Shown: piece by piece, positions 28,439-38,600 of the stretch | Numbering within the stretch: position 1 is the first letter of the stretch | Layout: each line of letters begins with the position of its first letter | Source: Flavobacterium phycosphaerae | GTDB lineage: Bacteria > Bacteroidota > Bacteroidia > Flavobacteriales > Flavobacteriaceae | Length of the DNA stretch: 64,000 nucleotides | Direction of reading: 5' to 3' | Assembly: GCF_010119235.1 (NCBI RefSeq) | Contig: NZ_JAAATZ010000001.1 | Location: 3,006,501-3,070,500, forward strand | Notes under the pieces: generated by a model | Database searches by the model: none | What the model was told of the DNA's origin: nothing | Seen by the model: the letters and a program-made list of their open reading frames with translations, nothing else | Position numbers and translations under genes: made by a program

Positions 28439-28466
28439 GTTGTGGTGTGCTGTTGTTTTTTAATGA

Positions 28467-28826
28467 TTAAAGCAAATCGTTCACTTGCTCTACGATTTTC
28501 TTAACTGAGAAAGGTTTGGTTAAATAAGCATCCGCTCCGAGAGCCAATCCTTTTTCAATATCGCTTTCTTTGTTTTTGGCCGATAGGAAAATAACTTTGG
28601 TATGTTTAAGATTGGCGTCTTTTTTTACTTGTTCCAAAGTGGCGTAACCATCCACCATAGGCATCATGACATCCAAAATGATAACATCGGGGAAAGTGGA
28701 TTTTAAAATATCCAACGCTTCCTGACCGTCACGGGCAATAAAGACTTCAAAATTATTTTTCTTAAAAGTGTACTCTAAGGACATTACGATGTTGGGCTCG
28801 TCATCTACAATTAATATCTTTTTCAT
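28467..28826 (-). CDS. Single-domain response regulator
   Basis: A CheY-like receiver of 119 residues with no output domain. The acidic pair is D8-D9, the phosphoacceptor is D52 (VIILDVMMP), and FLSAKNKES and K102 in LTKPF complete the switch. It is encoded 10 nt after the transporter-fused histidine kinase, its likely phosphodonor. In the CrbSR systems of proteobacteria the regulator carries a DNA-binding domain; here the output must be a partner protein. Confidence 0.92.
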   Translation of the reverse strand: MKKILIVDDEPNIVMSLEYTFKKNNFEVFIARDGQEALDILKSTFPDVIILDVMMPMVDGYATLEQVKKDANLKHTKVIFLSAKNKESDIEKGLALGADAYLTKPFSVKKIVEQVNDLL

Positions 28827-28836
28827 AACTACTGAT

Positions 28837-31524
28837 TTAGTCTGGTTTCTTAGGTAAAGTAAAGGCTATACAAGCACCTTTTACAGCTGGTTGCACCCAT
28901 ATCTTCCCTTTGTGGTGTTCTACAATTTGTTTACAAATGGCCAATCCCAAGCCGCTGCCGACCGGTTTCTTGATGTTCTGATTCATCGATTGGTAAAACT
29001 TATCAAAGATAATCTCATAATCGTTCGGATTGATTCCTTTGCCGTTATCGTGCACGCTGGTTTGAATAAAATGGTCTTTCTCTACCACTTGTATGGTAAT
29101 CAACCCCTCTGTCTCGGGACAAAACTTAATGGCATTAGATATCAAATTGGTCAACACTTGTATAATACGGTCTTCGTCATAGTAGGCATTTACTTTGTCT
29201 TTAGATTCGATATGAATCGCTATTTTTTTGTTCCTAATCAACTGCTGTAACGGTTCGACGGCGCTTTCAATGGTTTTGACTAAATTGTTTTTAGTGGGAT
29301 GCAACGTTTGCTTACCGGTTTCAAATTTCTCTAAATCCAAAATCTTATCAATCAAACGATTCAATCGGTCTGACTCCGAAATAATGTTCTGCAGAAATTG
29401 CTTTTTCAGCTCCTCCGGAATGTCATCATCGTCATGCAGTATCTCACTAGCGGCACGAATAGCGGTGATAGGCGTACGCAACTCGTGGGTCACCGTATCT
29501 AGGAATTCGTCTTTTTGTTGGTCTTTCAGCACCAAGGATTTATTGGCATTCTGCAGCTTAGCGGTAATTTCTTTGAGCTCATTTGAAGTTTCGGTCAACT
29601 TCTTGTTGATGATAATATTCTCTTTAGATTCTTCTAAGATTTTAAGCACTTCGGGCAAGGTGATTTTTTCTTCTTTGACTACGCTTGAAATCAATATCCT
29701 GGCCGAAGCGGTACCAATATGCCCCGTCAACAAATTCTCAGAAAACTTCACCAAACGGGCATCGGCCAACTCTTGGTCCTTATCCACATTGTATTTTAAG
29801 TTGAAGATATTCATAGCGCGCTTGGTGCGTTCTTCGCCTAAGAACCGAATCAAAACCTTTTCAATATCGCTGGTATACGCGGTACCTTTCCATACAAAAG
29901 CATTCTCATGGTTGGTGATGTATTTGTTGATATCGATAAACATTTCGGCATAATTGCGTTCGCGATAATTGCCTTTAAAACTGACCGAAATCGAGAAATA
30001 GGCTATGGTATTGAACAACAAACTCCAAAACAACGCATGCTGCACCGGTTGTAAATAATCTAATCCGAAGAGCTGAAACGGTTTCAACAATTTATAGCCC
30101 ATCAAACCTTCTGAAATAAAGGTACTGTGGTCATTGGTAATCCCAATGGAATAAGGAACCAGCAGGGTGTAGAAACAAATAGCAAAGCCAATTAAGATGC
30201 CATACACGGCCCCCAATCTTGAGCCTCTTCGCCAAAACAACGCCCCGAAGAAAGCGGGAGCCAATTGGGCAATAATCACAAAAGCTATTAACCCTATAGA
30301 AACCAAACTGTAATCTAACCCAAAGAAACGGTACAACAAATACGCGACAATAATTAAACTGAAAATCCCAATCTTCCGACTGTTGACAATGGTTTTACTG
30401 CTGATGGTTTGCTCTTTGCTTTTCAGCTTTCCCAGTAAGTTATACGGAATCAAAACATTGTTGGTTATCATCGTTGATAAGCCTATAGAGGATACCACTA
30501 TCATGGAGATGGCTGCCGAGAAACCGCCCAAGAACACTATCACCGTCATGGTTTTGTTGTTAAAGAACTGTGGAATCAATAAAGAATATAAATCCGAGTT
30601 TACCGGATGGTTTTGAAAAATAATATTACCGCCCCACGCTATCGGATAGACAAAGATGTTAAAGATTAAAAGGTACAGCGGAAACAACCAAATGGCTTTG
30701 TTGACATGGTTCTCTCGGTTGTTTTCTATCACGGCCACTTGGAACTGTCTCGGCAATAAGAAGATGGCAAACATCGAAAGGACACAAAGAAAAAACCAGT
30801 TAATCACTTGGGGCAGTCCGCCGATAGTGCTCTTTTCTTTGAAGTGTTCCAAAGTGGAAGCCTTTTGATAAATATCGTCAAAACCGTCAAAAACAAAGTA
30901 CGTTACATAAATGCCGATGATGACAAAAAAGACCAACTTTAATACGCTTTCCATAGCCACAGCGGTAACAATCCCTTTTCGTTTCTCCGAAGCATCAACA
31001 TAACGCGTACCGTAATAGGAAGCAAACAAAGCCAAGGCAATAGCCACATAGGTCGTGGTATCATCAAAGATATACTTACTCATATCGGTTTTGGTCACCA
31101 CGTGAAAGGTTTCGGCTATGGCTTTTAACTGCAAAGCGATGTAAGGCAAAATAGCAAACAGCGCTACCACAGTTACAATAGCCCCTAAGAACCTACTGTT
31201 GCCGTACCGAAGCGAAATAAAATCGGCTATACTCGAAATTTTATTAACCCTTGAAATGCGGATAATCTTCTTCAAAATCACTATCCACGAGGGGATGATG
31301 ATAATAGGCCCCAGATAAATCGTGATGTAACTCAGTCCGCTTTGTGCCGCCAAACCAATACTGCCGTAATACGTCCATGCCGTACAATATACAGCCAAAG
31401 AAAGCGTGTAGACATAAGGGTTGACCGTCCACTTGCTGTTGCCTTTCTTCTCCGCCCAATGAGCAATAAAGAAAAGCGCGCCCAAATAAAGGGTCAGGAT
31501 TAGCAAAAGACCAACACTACTCAT
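28837..31524 (-). CDS. Sodium:solute symporter-histidine kinase fusion (CbrA/CrbS-like)
   Basis: An 895-residue membrane sensor. Residues about 1-500 form a PutP-type SSS transporter with around 13 membrane segments. A short linker with coiled coil (ETSNELKEITAKLQNANKSL) leads to the HisKA domain with FLDTVTHELRTP (His680), then HATPase_c with NLISNAIKF, DNGKGI and GSGLGLAI. Related CrbS/CbrA kinases sense solutes and control acs in Vibrio and Pseudomonas. Its neighbours, two acyl-CoA synthetase genes and a receiver, support the same job here. It overlaps the small gene upstream by 8 nt. Confidence 0.92.
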   Translation of the reverse strand: MSSVGLLLILTLYLGALFFIAHWAEKKGNSKWTVNPYVYTLSLAVYCTAWTYYGSIGLAAQSGLSYITIYLGPIIIIPSWIVILKKIIRISRVNKISSIADFISLRYGNSRFLGAIVTVVALFAILPYIALQLKAIAETFHVVTKTDMSKYIFDDTTTYVAIALALFASYYGTRYVDASEKRKGIVTAVAMESVLKLVFFVIIGIYVTYFVFDGFDDIYQKASTLEHFKEKSTIGGLPQVINWFFLCVLSMFAIFLLPRQFQVAVIENNRENHVNKAIWLFPLYLLIFNIFVYPIAWGGNIIFQNHPVNSDLYSLLIPQFFNNKTMTVIVFLGGFSAAISMIVVSSIGLSTMITNNVLIPYNLLGKLKSKEQTISSKTIVNSRKIGIFSLIIVAYLLYRFFGLDYSLVSIGLIAFVIIAQLAPAFFGALFWRRGSRLGAVYGILIGFAICFYTLLVPYSIGITNDHSTFISEGLMGYKLLKPFQLFGLDYLQPVQHALFWSLLFNTIAYFSISVSFKGNYRERNYAEMFIDINKYITNHENAFVWKGTAYTSDIEKVLIRFLGEERTKRAMNIFNLKYNVDKDQELADARLVKFSENLLTGHIGTASARILISSVVKEEKITLPEVLKILEESKENIIINKKLTETSNELKEITAKLQNANKSLVLKDQQKDEFLDTVTHELRTPITAIRAASEILHDDDDIPEELKKQFLQNIISESDRLNRLIDKILDLEKFETGKQTLHPTKNNLVKTIESAVEPLQQLIRNKKIAIHIESKDKVNAYYDEDRIIQVLTNLISNAIKFCPETEGLITIQVVEKDHFIQTSVHDNGKGINPNDYEIIFDKFYQSMNQNIKKPVGSGLGLAICKQIVEHHKGKIWVQPAVKGACIAFTLPKKPD

Positions 31525-31711
31525 GGTATCGTTTTATAATTAAGAAAGAAACCAAGATGGAGAATGCCCAAACCGAAAAGATATAGATGTAAATAACAGG
31601 CAACCCAAACAACGATTGGGCCGAGTCAAACAGCAATACAATAGGGATATTGAGCCCTATCAGTAGTGCCATCGATACTATTACTAACTTTTGTTGGTGT
31701 CTTTTTTTCAT
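31517..31711 (-). CDS. Small two-TM membrane protein next to the SSS-kinase
   Basis: About 64 residues with two hydrophobic segments (IVSMALLIGLNIPIVLLF and VIYIYIFSVWAFSILVSFLI) and a basic C-terminus. It resembles, in size and position, the small subunits that accompany SSS transporters such as ActP. The ATG at 31711 gives a natural MKKRHQQK N-terminus; an in-frame start at 31729 adds six residues. The 8-nt overlap with the kinase gene implies coupled translation. Confidence 0.7.
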   Translation of the reverse strand: MKKRHQQKLVIVSMALLIGLNIPIVLLFDSAQSLFGLPVIYIYIFSVWAFSILVSFLIIKRYHE

Positions 31712-31776
31712 CGTATACTTAACTACCAAAAGCCCTTAGAAATAAGAGCCTTTGGGTAACTAACCAAAAATTAAAA

Positions 31777-32001
31777 CTAATCGTAATCTTCTTCGTATTC
31801 ATCGGTTATACAATAATAACCAAATAATAGCAATCCTGTTACCACCAAGGGCAACAAAATAAAGAAGATGATGATGCCGAAAACTAAATCATCTTGTTTG
31901 CCGGAAGTTAATTTACCCCCGAAAATACCGATACAATAATACGCAACCGCGGCTGCTAACAGTATCCATACAATGCCTAAATATTTTTTTAATGTGTTCA
32001 T
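31777..32001 (-). CDS. Small two-TM protein (DUF6814-like)
   Basis: 74 residues with two membrane segments (about 8-28 and 42-65) and an acidic tail EYEEDYD. It resembles a Bacteroidota family of small proteins encoded beside MHS-type transporters, which I recall as DUF6814. It lies 11 nt after the transporter gene, suggesting a partner or stability factor; no function is established. Confidence 0.7.
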   Translation of the reverse strand: MNTLKKYLGIVWILLAAAVAYYCIGIFGGKLTSGKQDDLVFGIIIFFILLPLVVTGLLLFGYYCITDEYEEDYD

Positions 32002-32012
32002 AGTGTTTCGTA

Positions 32013-33551
32013 TTATTCGTGAAGCGTATTAATTTTTCTGTCGATGTATATCATTCCTATGACGAAACAGACTGCAGCAATACCAATTGGGTACCAAAGT
32101 CCTTCCAAATAAAACTCGGCGTCACCGGCATCCTTGGCCGAAGTTACGAAATAGGTAGAGATAGCCGGTAGCAATCCACCGAAAATTCCGTTCCCCACGT
32201 GGTAAGGCAAGGACATTGAAGTGTATCTGATTTTGGTTGGGAACATCTCTACCAAGAAGGCTGCAATAGGCCCATAAACCATCGTTACAAAAAGTACTTG
32301 CAGGAATACCAAGAACATCAACATCATTTTATCACTGTCTGTAATCATTTTAGTGATTTTGGTTTCTACCTTGTCTTTGCCTTTATCATCCACCATTAAC
32401 TTACCGGCTTCAAAATGCTTGGTTTTGATTTCCTCCACAGTAGTTCCATCGGTATAAGTTTTATTGGTAGTGTAAATCGAATCCATTTTGGTAGCGTCTA
32501 CCTCTTTCATCGAAGGGACTGTAGTGGTATTGGCTACTACTTCGGTTTTTAACGTCACATCAGTAGTTTGATACATCGCTTTGTAGATAGGACGATAGCA
32601 AATAATAGCCAACAACATCCCTCCCATCATAATATACTTTCTACCCACTTTATCGCTCAACCATCCGAAGATGATAAAGAAGGGTGTACCGATTAGTAAT
32701 GCTATTCCCAAGAGTGTGTCTACTTGTGAGGAATCAACACACTGCACGGTTTTCATGAAGTTCATGGCATAAAACTGACCGGTATACCACACCACTCCTT
32801 GTCCCATAGTGGCTCCGAATAAAGCCAATAAAACAAATTTTAAGTTGTACTTGTTACCAAAACTTTCTTTTAACGGATTGGTACTGGTTTTTCCTTCTGA
32901 TTTGGCTTTGGCAAAAACAGGTGATTCGTGCATGTTTTTACGAATAATGTACGATACCAATACCATTAGGATAGAAACCCAAAACGGTACTCTCCAACCC
33001 CATTCTTCAAATGCCTCTTTAGACAAGACGTTTTTAGTAATCAGGATCACCATTAATGAAATGAAAAGCCCCACGGTGGCCGTGGTTTGTATCCAAGAAG
33101 TCCAGTAGCCTTTTTGCCCTTTAGGAGCATGTTCCGCTACATAAGTGGCGGCACCACCGTATTCACCACCCAGGGCTAACCCTTGTAGTAAACGAAGCAG
33201 TAATACCAGTAACGGTGCCATAAAACCTATAGTTTCATAACTCGGGATACAGCCTATTAAGAAGGTCGCTCCACCCATCAAGAGTAAGGTTACCATAAAG
33301 GTATACTTTCTTCCGATTAAGTCGCCCAAGCGTCCGAAGAACAACGCCCCGAAAGGTCGCACTACAAACCCTGCCGCAAAGGTGGCTAAGGTAGACAAGA
33401 ATGCCGCTGTAGGGTTATCGGCCGGAAAGAATTTAGTAGAAATCACTACGGCCAAACTACCGAAGATGTAAAAGTCATACCACTCAATCATGGTACCCAT
33501 AGAGGAAGCGGAGATTACTTTCCAGATTCCTTTTGTTGATTTATCGCTCAT
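32013..33551 (-). CDS. MFS transporter, metabolite:H+ symporter (MHS) family
   Basis: A 512-residue, 12-TM proton symporter. It starts with the MHS signature GTMIEWYDFYIFGSLA, followed by RPFGALFFGRLGDLIGRKYTF, the loop 2-3 motif. An unusual hydrophilic insertion of about 75 residues (TDVTLKTEVVANTTTV to KTKHFEAGKLMVDDKGK) lies in the second half before FLVFLQVLFVTMVYGPIAAF. MHS members carry dicarboxylates, shikimate, proline or propionate/acetate-type acids; the operon suggests a short organic acid. Confidence 0.88.
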   Translation of the reverse strand: MSDKSTKGIWKVISASSMGTMIEWYDFYIFGSLAVVISTKFFPADNPTAAFLSTLATFAAGFVVRPFGALFFGRLGDLIGRKYTFMVTLLLMGGATFLIGCIPSYETIGFMAPLLVLLLRLLQGLALGGEYGGAATYVAEHAPKGQKGYWTSWIQTTATVGLFISLMVILITKNVLSKEAFEEWGWRVPFWVSILMVLVSYIIRKNMHESPVFAKAKSEGKTSTNPLKESFGNKYNLKFVLLALFGATMGQGVVWYTGQFYAMNFMKTVQCVDSSQVDTLLGIALLIGTPFFIIFGWLSDKVGRKYIMMGGMLLAIICYRPIYKAMYQTTDVTLKTEVVANTTTVPSMKEVDATKMDSIYTTNKTYTDGTTVEEIKTKHFEAGKLMVDDKGKDKVETKITKMITDSDKMMLMFLVFLQVLFVTMVYGPIAAFLVEMFPTKIRYTSMSLPYHVGNGIFGGLLPAISTYFVTSAKDAGDAEFYLEGLWYPIGIAAVCFVIGMIYIDRKINTLHE

Positions 33552-33587
33552 ACTTTGTTATGTGTTAAATTAGTAAAAAAGAAGCTG

Positions 33588-34825
33588 TTATAGGTAAATC
33601 ATAGCTTGCAATGTGATGGTATTCACTGCATCGGCAGCCGCATACTTAAGCGTTTGGTATTCTAAAGACAGTTTAGAGTGGTGACCCGTCATAAACATAT
33701 TGGCCCCAATGCCTATTTGTGTAGCATTATCATCTAATACATCTATCTTTCTGTCGGTGTACGAAACATAAGGTTGAAACTTTGTTTTGTATTTCAAAGG
33801 CAACAAATACCCCACGTGGGTATACACCATCGTACCGGTTTCATAGGTAGTACCGAAACGGTAGTCTTTTCCGTAATCGTTATTTTGATACAAAGCATAA
33901 GCCGTCAAAGCTCCTCCTTTTTTACCAAGAGGCGCATCATAAAAAGCATCTAAACCTAAAATCGTAACGTCTTCCCCGCTCAACTTTCCGGAAGCATCAG
34001 CAAGCACCGACCCGTTAGGATGGGAAAAGAAACCGGCACCTATATTAAACACTTTTTTACTGCCTAAATAAGTCCCCACTTTATAAGGCAAGAAGTTACT
34101 CTCCGTATCTAAGAAATTGTATTCAAAATACCCCGAATACGTTTTACCGGCTTCTTTAGAACCCAGCAAACGTTTCCCGGCATATACGGCCGCTCCCCCG
34201 TTGGTAGGAACCGTTGCGACTTCTAAATTGTTAGTCAAAGCGTCATTAATAGCCACTCGGTATTGCAACTTTTTAAATGCCCCTTTGGCAAATACCCCAT
34301 GCTGCGGCCAAACTGATCCGACAAACCTAAGTTAGCCCAGGTTTGACGTTGGTTGTCTAAAGTCATCATGTTTAACGTACTGCTGCTGTTCAAACGGGAA
34401 ACGCCGTTCCAATAGTGCAATCCGCCTCCCAAAGCGTGGTTTTTAGACAAGCTGTATTGCACATAAGCATCGTGTATAAACAACTCTGAATTGTCTTTCA
34501 CTCCGGTCGGACTCATATTATCCGCATTCAAGCTGTTTAATCCAAAATGGGTGACGATTAAAAAGTCGGGGTTGATTTGAGCATACAGCAACATACGCAC
34601 CCGGCGCATTGAAAACGTCAGGTCTTCTTGTTCGTTGCCATTAGCATCTAACGGTTTGTCTGAATTGTGTTGGGCCCAAAACTGTCCCCAGGTAATAACC
34701 CTGAAGTACTTGGAGCCGTCTTCGTTCACGTTTACCTTCAAGCCACTGCCATACTCAGTAGACCCCTGAGCCATGCCTAAAGCCGAACATAAAACGAACG
34801 ATGCGGTAAGGATAATTTTTTTCAT
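33588..34825 (-). CDS. Outer-membrane porin, OprP/OprO-like (single-base frameshift)
   Basis: A beta-barrel porin with signal peptide (cleavage after GMAQ), 412 residues once one base is restored. The frame breaks at the G4 run (plus-strand C 34295-34298): the N-terminal part reads DQFGRSMG and the C-terminal part resumes KLQYRVAINDALTNN. Alternating hydrophobic strands and the final QAMIYL resemble a barrel end. It lies 36 nt before the MHS transporter gene and probably provides outer-membrane entry for the same substrate. Confidence 0.83.
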
Positions 34826-34919
34826 ATTCTAAATTGGGTTTGGTTGATTTAACGAGACCAAATTCAACATTTTGCCCAATGAAAAAAATTCTAATATATA
34901 TATATGTTAACCTATATAG

Positions 34920-35339
34920 CTAATCCTTGAAACGCTCCCATTTTATTAGCATAAACTTATCACCTAACTCGGTAATAATCATGCCGGCGCCTGACAAATG
35001 CTCTTTGATTTTTAAGTATTCCACCAGTTCTAAGTGGTTGTATATCTTATAAGTGGGGTGGTAATCGGTATGATTAGGTTTGGTCAGCTTAAACTCCTTG
35101 ACCCAATTGCTTACCGTAACGTGTGAAACCCCTATAATACGCTCTATTTCTCTAAAACTAAGCCCTTCCAAATAGAGCTGCAACGCCTTAGTAACATAGT
35201 AGCTGTCGATCTTTTTCCCCATCTTATTGACGGTGAAAAAGTAATTGCACTTTTTACACAAATACCGCTGCCGGTCTTTGATGATACCGCTTTTTACTAT
35301 AGTATCGCTTTGGCATTTGGGACAGGCTAAAATCTCCAT
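34920..35339 (-). CDS. InsA-like zinc-ribbon/HTH protein, probably a domesticated regulator
   Basis: 139 residues. The first 40 form a zinc ribbon (CPKC ... CKKC) like IS1 InsA; residues about 55-85 are a helix-turn-helix, SFREIERIIGVSHVTVSNWVK. The remaining 50 residues are not a DDE transposase domain, and no IS ends, InsB gene or target duplications were seen. It is the most upstream gene of the acetate cluster, 94 nt before the porin. That position and the missing catalytic domain suggest a transcription factor derived from a transposon. Confidence 0.72.
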   Translation of the reverse strand: MEILACPKCQSDTIVKSGIIKDRQRYLCKKCNYFFTVNKMGKKIDSYYVTKALQLYLEGLSFREIERIIGVSHVTVSNWVKEFKLTKPNHTDYHPTYKIYNHLELVEYLKIKEHLSGAGMIITELGDKFMLIKWERFKD

Positions 35340-35661
35340 ATATATAAATTTTGCATAAATATACTATTTTAGCAAATATACAAAAGCATTATCTTTATTT
35401 TTTTTACTTTAAAATTAGATACTCTTCAATTTTACTAATGTTTTATTGAATTATTCCTATAAAATCACACTACTGTCCATTTCTTACAGCTAACACAAAA
35501 TAACCACACCCCTTGTCAATACTACCGGCATAAGCCAATTATGCGATTATAAATAGCTCCTATCGACCTTGCCTAACACTATTTTAACATTCGTTTAGGG
35601 TATTTAAAGTTTGGTTTGTTAACTAAAAAACTTTCTAAGCCCAACTTTAAAATAACGGTCA
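35340..35661. promoter_or_regulatory. Divergent AT-rich intergenic region with a -7 box for the InsA-like gene
   Basis: This 322-bp gap separates divergent genes. On the minus strand TATATTTG (35380-35373) fits TAnnTTTG exactly, 33 nt before the ATG at 35339; no -33 TTTG is evident. The rest is AT-rich with no ORF, repeat or stable hairpin that I can support. No clear box was found for the giant plus-strand gene at 35662. Confidence 0.4.
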
Positions 35662-38600
35662 ATGAATTCTAACTCTACTCTTTTTGCGCCACGACTTCTT
35701 ACTGCCTTGGTTTTATTTTTACTCTCTTTTACTATTCAAGCGCAAAACACTTGTGCTACCGCCCTGCCCGTCACCATCAACGGGGCTTGCCGGGAACTGG
35801 AAGTAGTGAATGACGGAACACAAAACACCCCCAACATCAACAGCGCCTGCGGAACCGTAAGTTTCGGACAGGAACGTTGGTATACCTTTACCGTTACAGG
35901 AGGGCCATTGAACATAAAAATAAAAGTGGACTCTATTGACCGTAACCTCTACTTACAACTGATGTCCTCTACCTCGGCTTGTACGGGCTTAACCCAAATA
36001 GCTTGTGCCAACAGCGATACCGCCTCTAACTCCTCCCAAACCGAAACCATCAACCAATCACTAGCCAATGGGATTTACTATCTTAAGGTAGTCAACGTGG
36101 GCGGAGGCTCCAGCATGACCATAGATACGTTATGTATTACAGCCGCTTTTAACCCGTGTAGCTCCCCTACCGCTATAGCCGCTTGCGGTACTACTATAAG
36201 CGCCACCATACCCGCAGGAACCGGTATTTATGCCAATCAGGCTTGTGGCAATATCACTACGGGAAATGAAAAAATATACACTTATACCCCCAGTACTACC
36301 GGGTATTATACCATTCAACAAAACAGTGCCTATGCCGCAGTTAACTACCAATTCAAACCGCAATCCGGAGGGTGCAACGGCAACAACTGGGCCTGTATTG
36401 CCAACCTGACTAATGCCGGCTCCAGCGGTAATTTTATTTTAACCGCCGGGGTGCCTTATTATATTTTGCTCGACCCGGAAACAACCACCGGAGGCACGGT
36501 CAGCTTTAGCCTTAGCTGTTCCACTCTTATACTATATAATGACGAATGCAGCAATGCTACCGACTTAACTGTTAACTCATCTAACACTTGCAGCGTAACC
36601 GCCACGGGTAATACCAGCAGTGCGACCGAATCGTTACCGGGCTGCTCCGGGACGGCGGATGATGATATTTGGTACTCGTTTACCGCTTTGAGTCCAAACC
36701 AAATTATAACCGTAACCCCGTCTACCTTAACCAATGCGGTTTTTGAAGTGTTTGACGGCAGTTGTGACGGTTTAGTGAGCATGTTGTGTGTAGACGATAC
36801 CACCGGCAACGCGGTGGAAACCTCACCGGTATCGGGCTTTATCGTAGGCAATACGTACTATGTAAGGGTATACAGTGAAGCTTCCGGCAGCGGTCAGGGT
36901 AGTTTTACCATTTGCATCGCCTCACCACCCAACCCTTGTTTATCTATTACCCCATCGACAATTGCGGTACTACGATTAATCAGGCGATACAAGCCGGCTA
37001 TGGCAGCTACAACAATTTTGCTTGTGGAGGCGAAACCAGTGGTGTAGAACATATCTATATCTTTACCCCTAACCAAAACGGAAAGTACTTCATTACCCAA
37101 AACAGCGCTTACGGCCCTATAGATTACCAAATAAAATTAGCCGATGGCGGTTGCAACGAAAACGGTTGGAACTGTGTATCGAATCTAACCGGTAACACCG
37201 TTAGTGCTTATATGGATTTAAATGCGGGCGATGAATATTATATTATGATTGACCCTTCTACCATTACCGGAGGCACGGTCAACTTTACCTTATCGTGTAA
37301 AGCGCCTACCCCCGCCAATGATGAATGTACCGGCGCGGTGGCCCTTACCGTAAATCCCACTACAGCTTGCACCACCAGTACTAACGGCACCACTATAGGT
37401 GCCGACGAAACCCTGCCCGGCTGTTCGGGCTTTGCCGATGATGATGTGTGGTACACTTTTGTAGCCACTAACCCTACCCATGTAATTACCGTTACGCCCA
37501 CTACTATGTACGACGCGGTGTTTGAAGTGTTTGAAGGCACTTGCGCCGGAGGGCTGAATAGTTGGCAATGTAACGACGCTACTGGTGGCACTGAGGCTGA
37601 AGGCGGCACGGTTACCGGCTTAACCGTTGGCCAAACTTATTACGTAAGAGTCTATAGCGGCCCTGACGCCATTGGTTTCGGAACGTTCAAAATATGTGTA
37701 ACCACGCCACCCAATCCGTGTGATACAGCGCCTACCGTAGTAACTTGCGGCACTCCAATATCCCAAACCTTAGCGGCAGGTTATGGCAGTTACGGCGTAT
37801 CCGGTTGTGGTTTGAACACCTTCGGTATTGAAAAAATATATTCGTTTACCCCTACCACCTCAGCCAGTTATATGATAGCGCAAAACGCTTCTTTTTCGGC
37901 GGTAGATTACCAGTTCAAAGAGGCGGCTTTGGGGTGCGATGAATACAATTGGAACTGTATCGCCAGTTTAACCGATACGGCTACCAGCCCTTATTTTACA
38001 CTAACCGCCGGAGTGGAATACTATATTTTACTGGATCCTGAACTGATTACCGGAGGCACAATCGACTTTACCATCAACTGTGGCGTTATCCCTCCTGACA
38101 ATGATGAAGCTTGTAATGCTACGCCATTAAATGTGCTGTTGACCTGCAACTATGATACTTACAGCAACACCAATGCCAGCAGCAGTTTATTTATGAATCA
38201 GCCCTCTTGTGCTAACTATGTAAACAATGACGTATGGTTTAGCGTAGTGGTTCCTAGTACCGGAATGGTGGTTATTGACACCCAAGCGGGCGATGTGACC
38301 AATAGCGGCGTGGCCATCTATGAAGGCGATTGCAGCATCCTAACCGAAATTACTTGTGATGACGACAGCAGTGCCAACCCGCTAATGTCAACCGTAACCG
38401 TATCCGGCAGAACGCCCGGCGAAACCCTGTATGTGCGCTTTTGGGAAAACGGCGGAGGCAGCAGTGGGGCCTTTGGTATTTGCGCCATGACACCACCGCC
38501 TTGTGACGAACCGGTAGCGCAAGCCACCGATTTTATCTTAGGCACCGTTGACAACACTGCCGTAAATGCCAGCTTTACCGGTACAGCTACCGGCTATTTA

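Noticed and set aside
34920..35339. Active IS1-type insertion sequence
   Set aside because: There is no InsB or DDE domain, no terminal inverted repeats and no target duplication.
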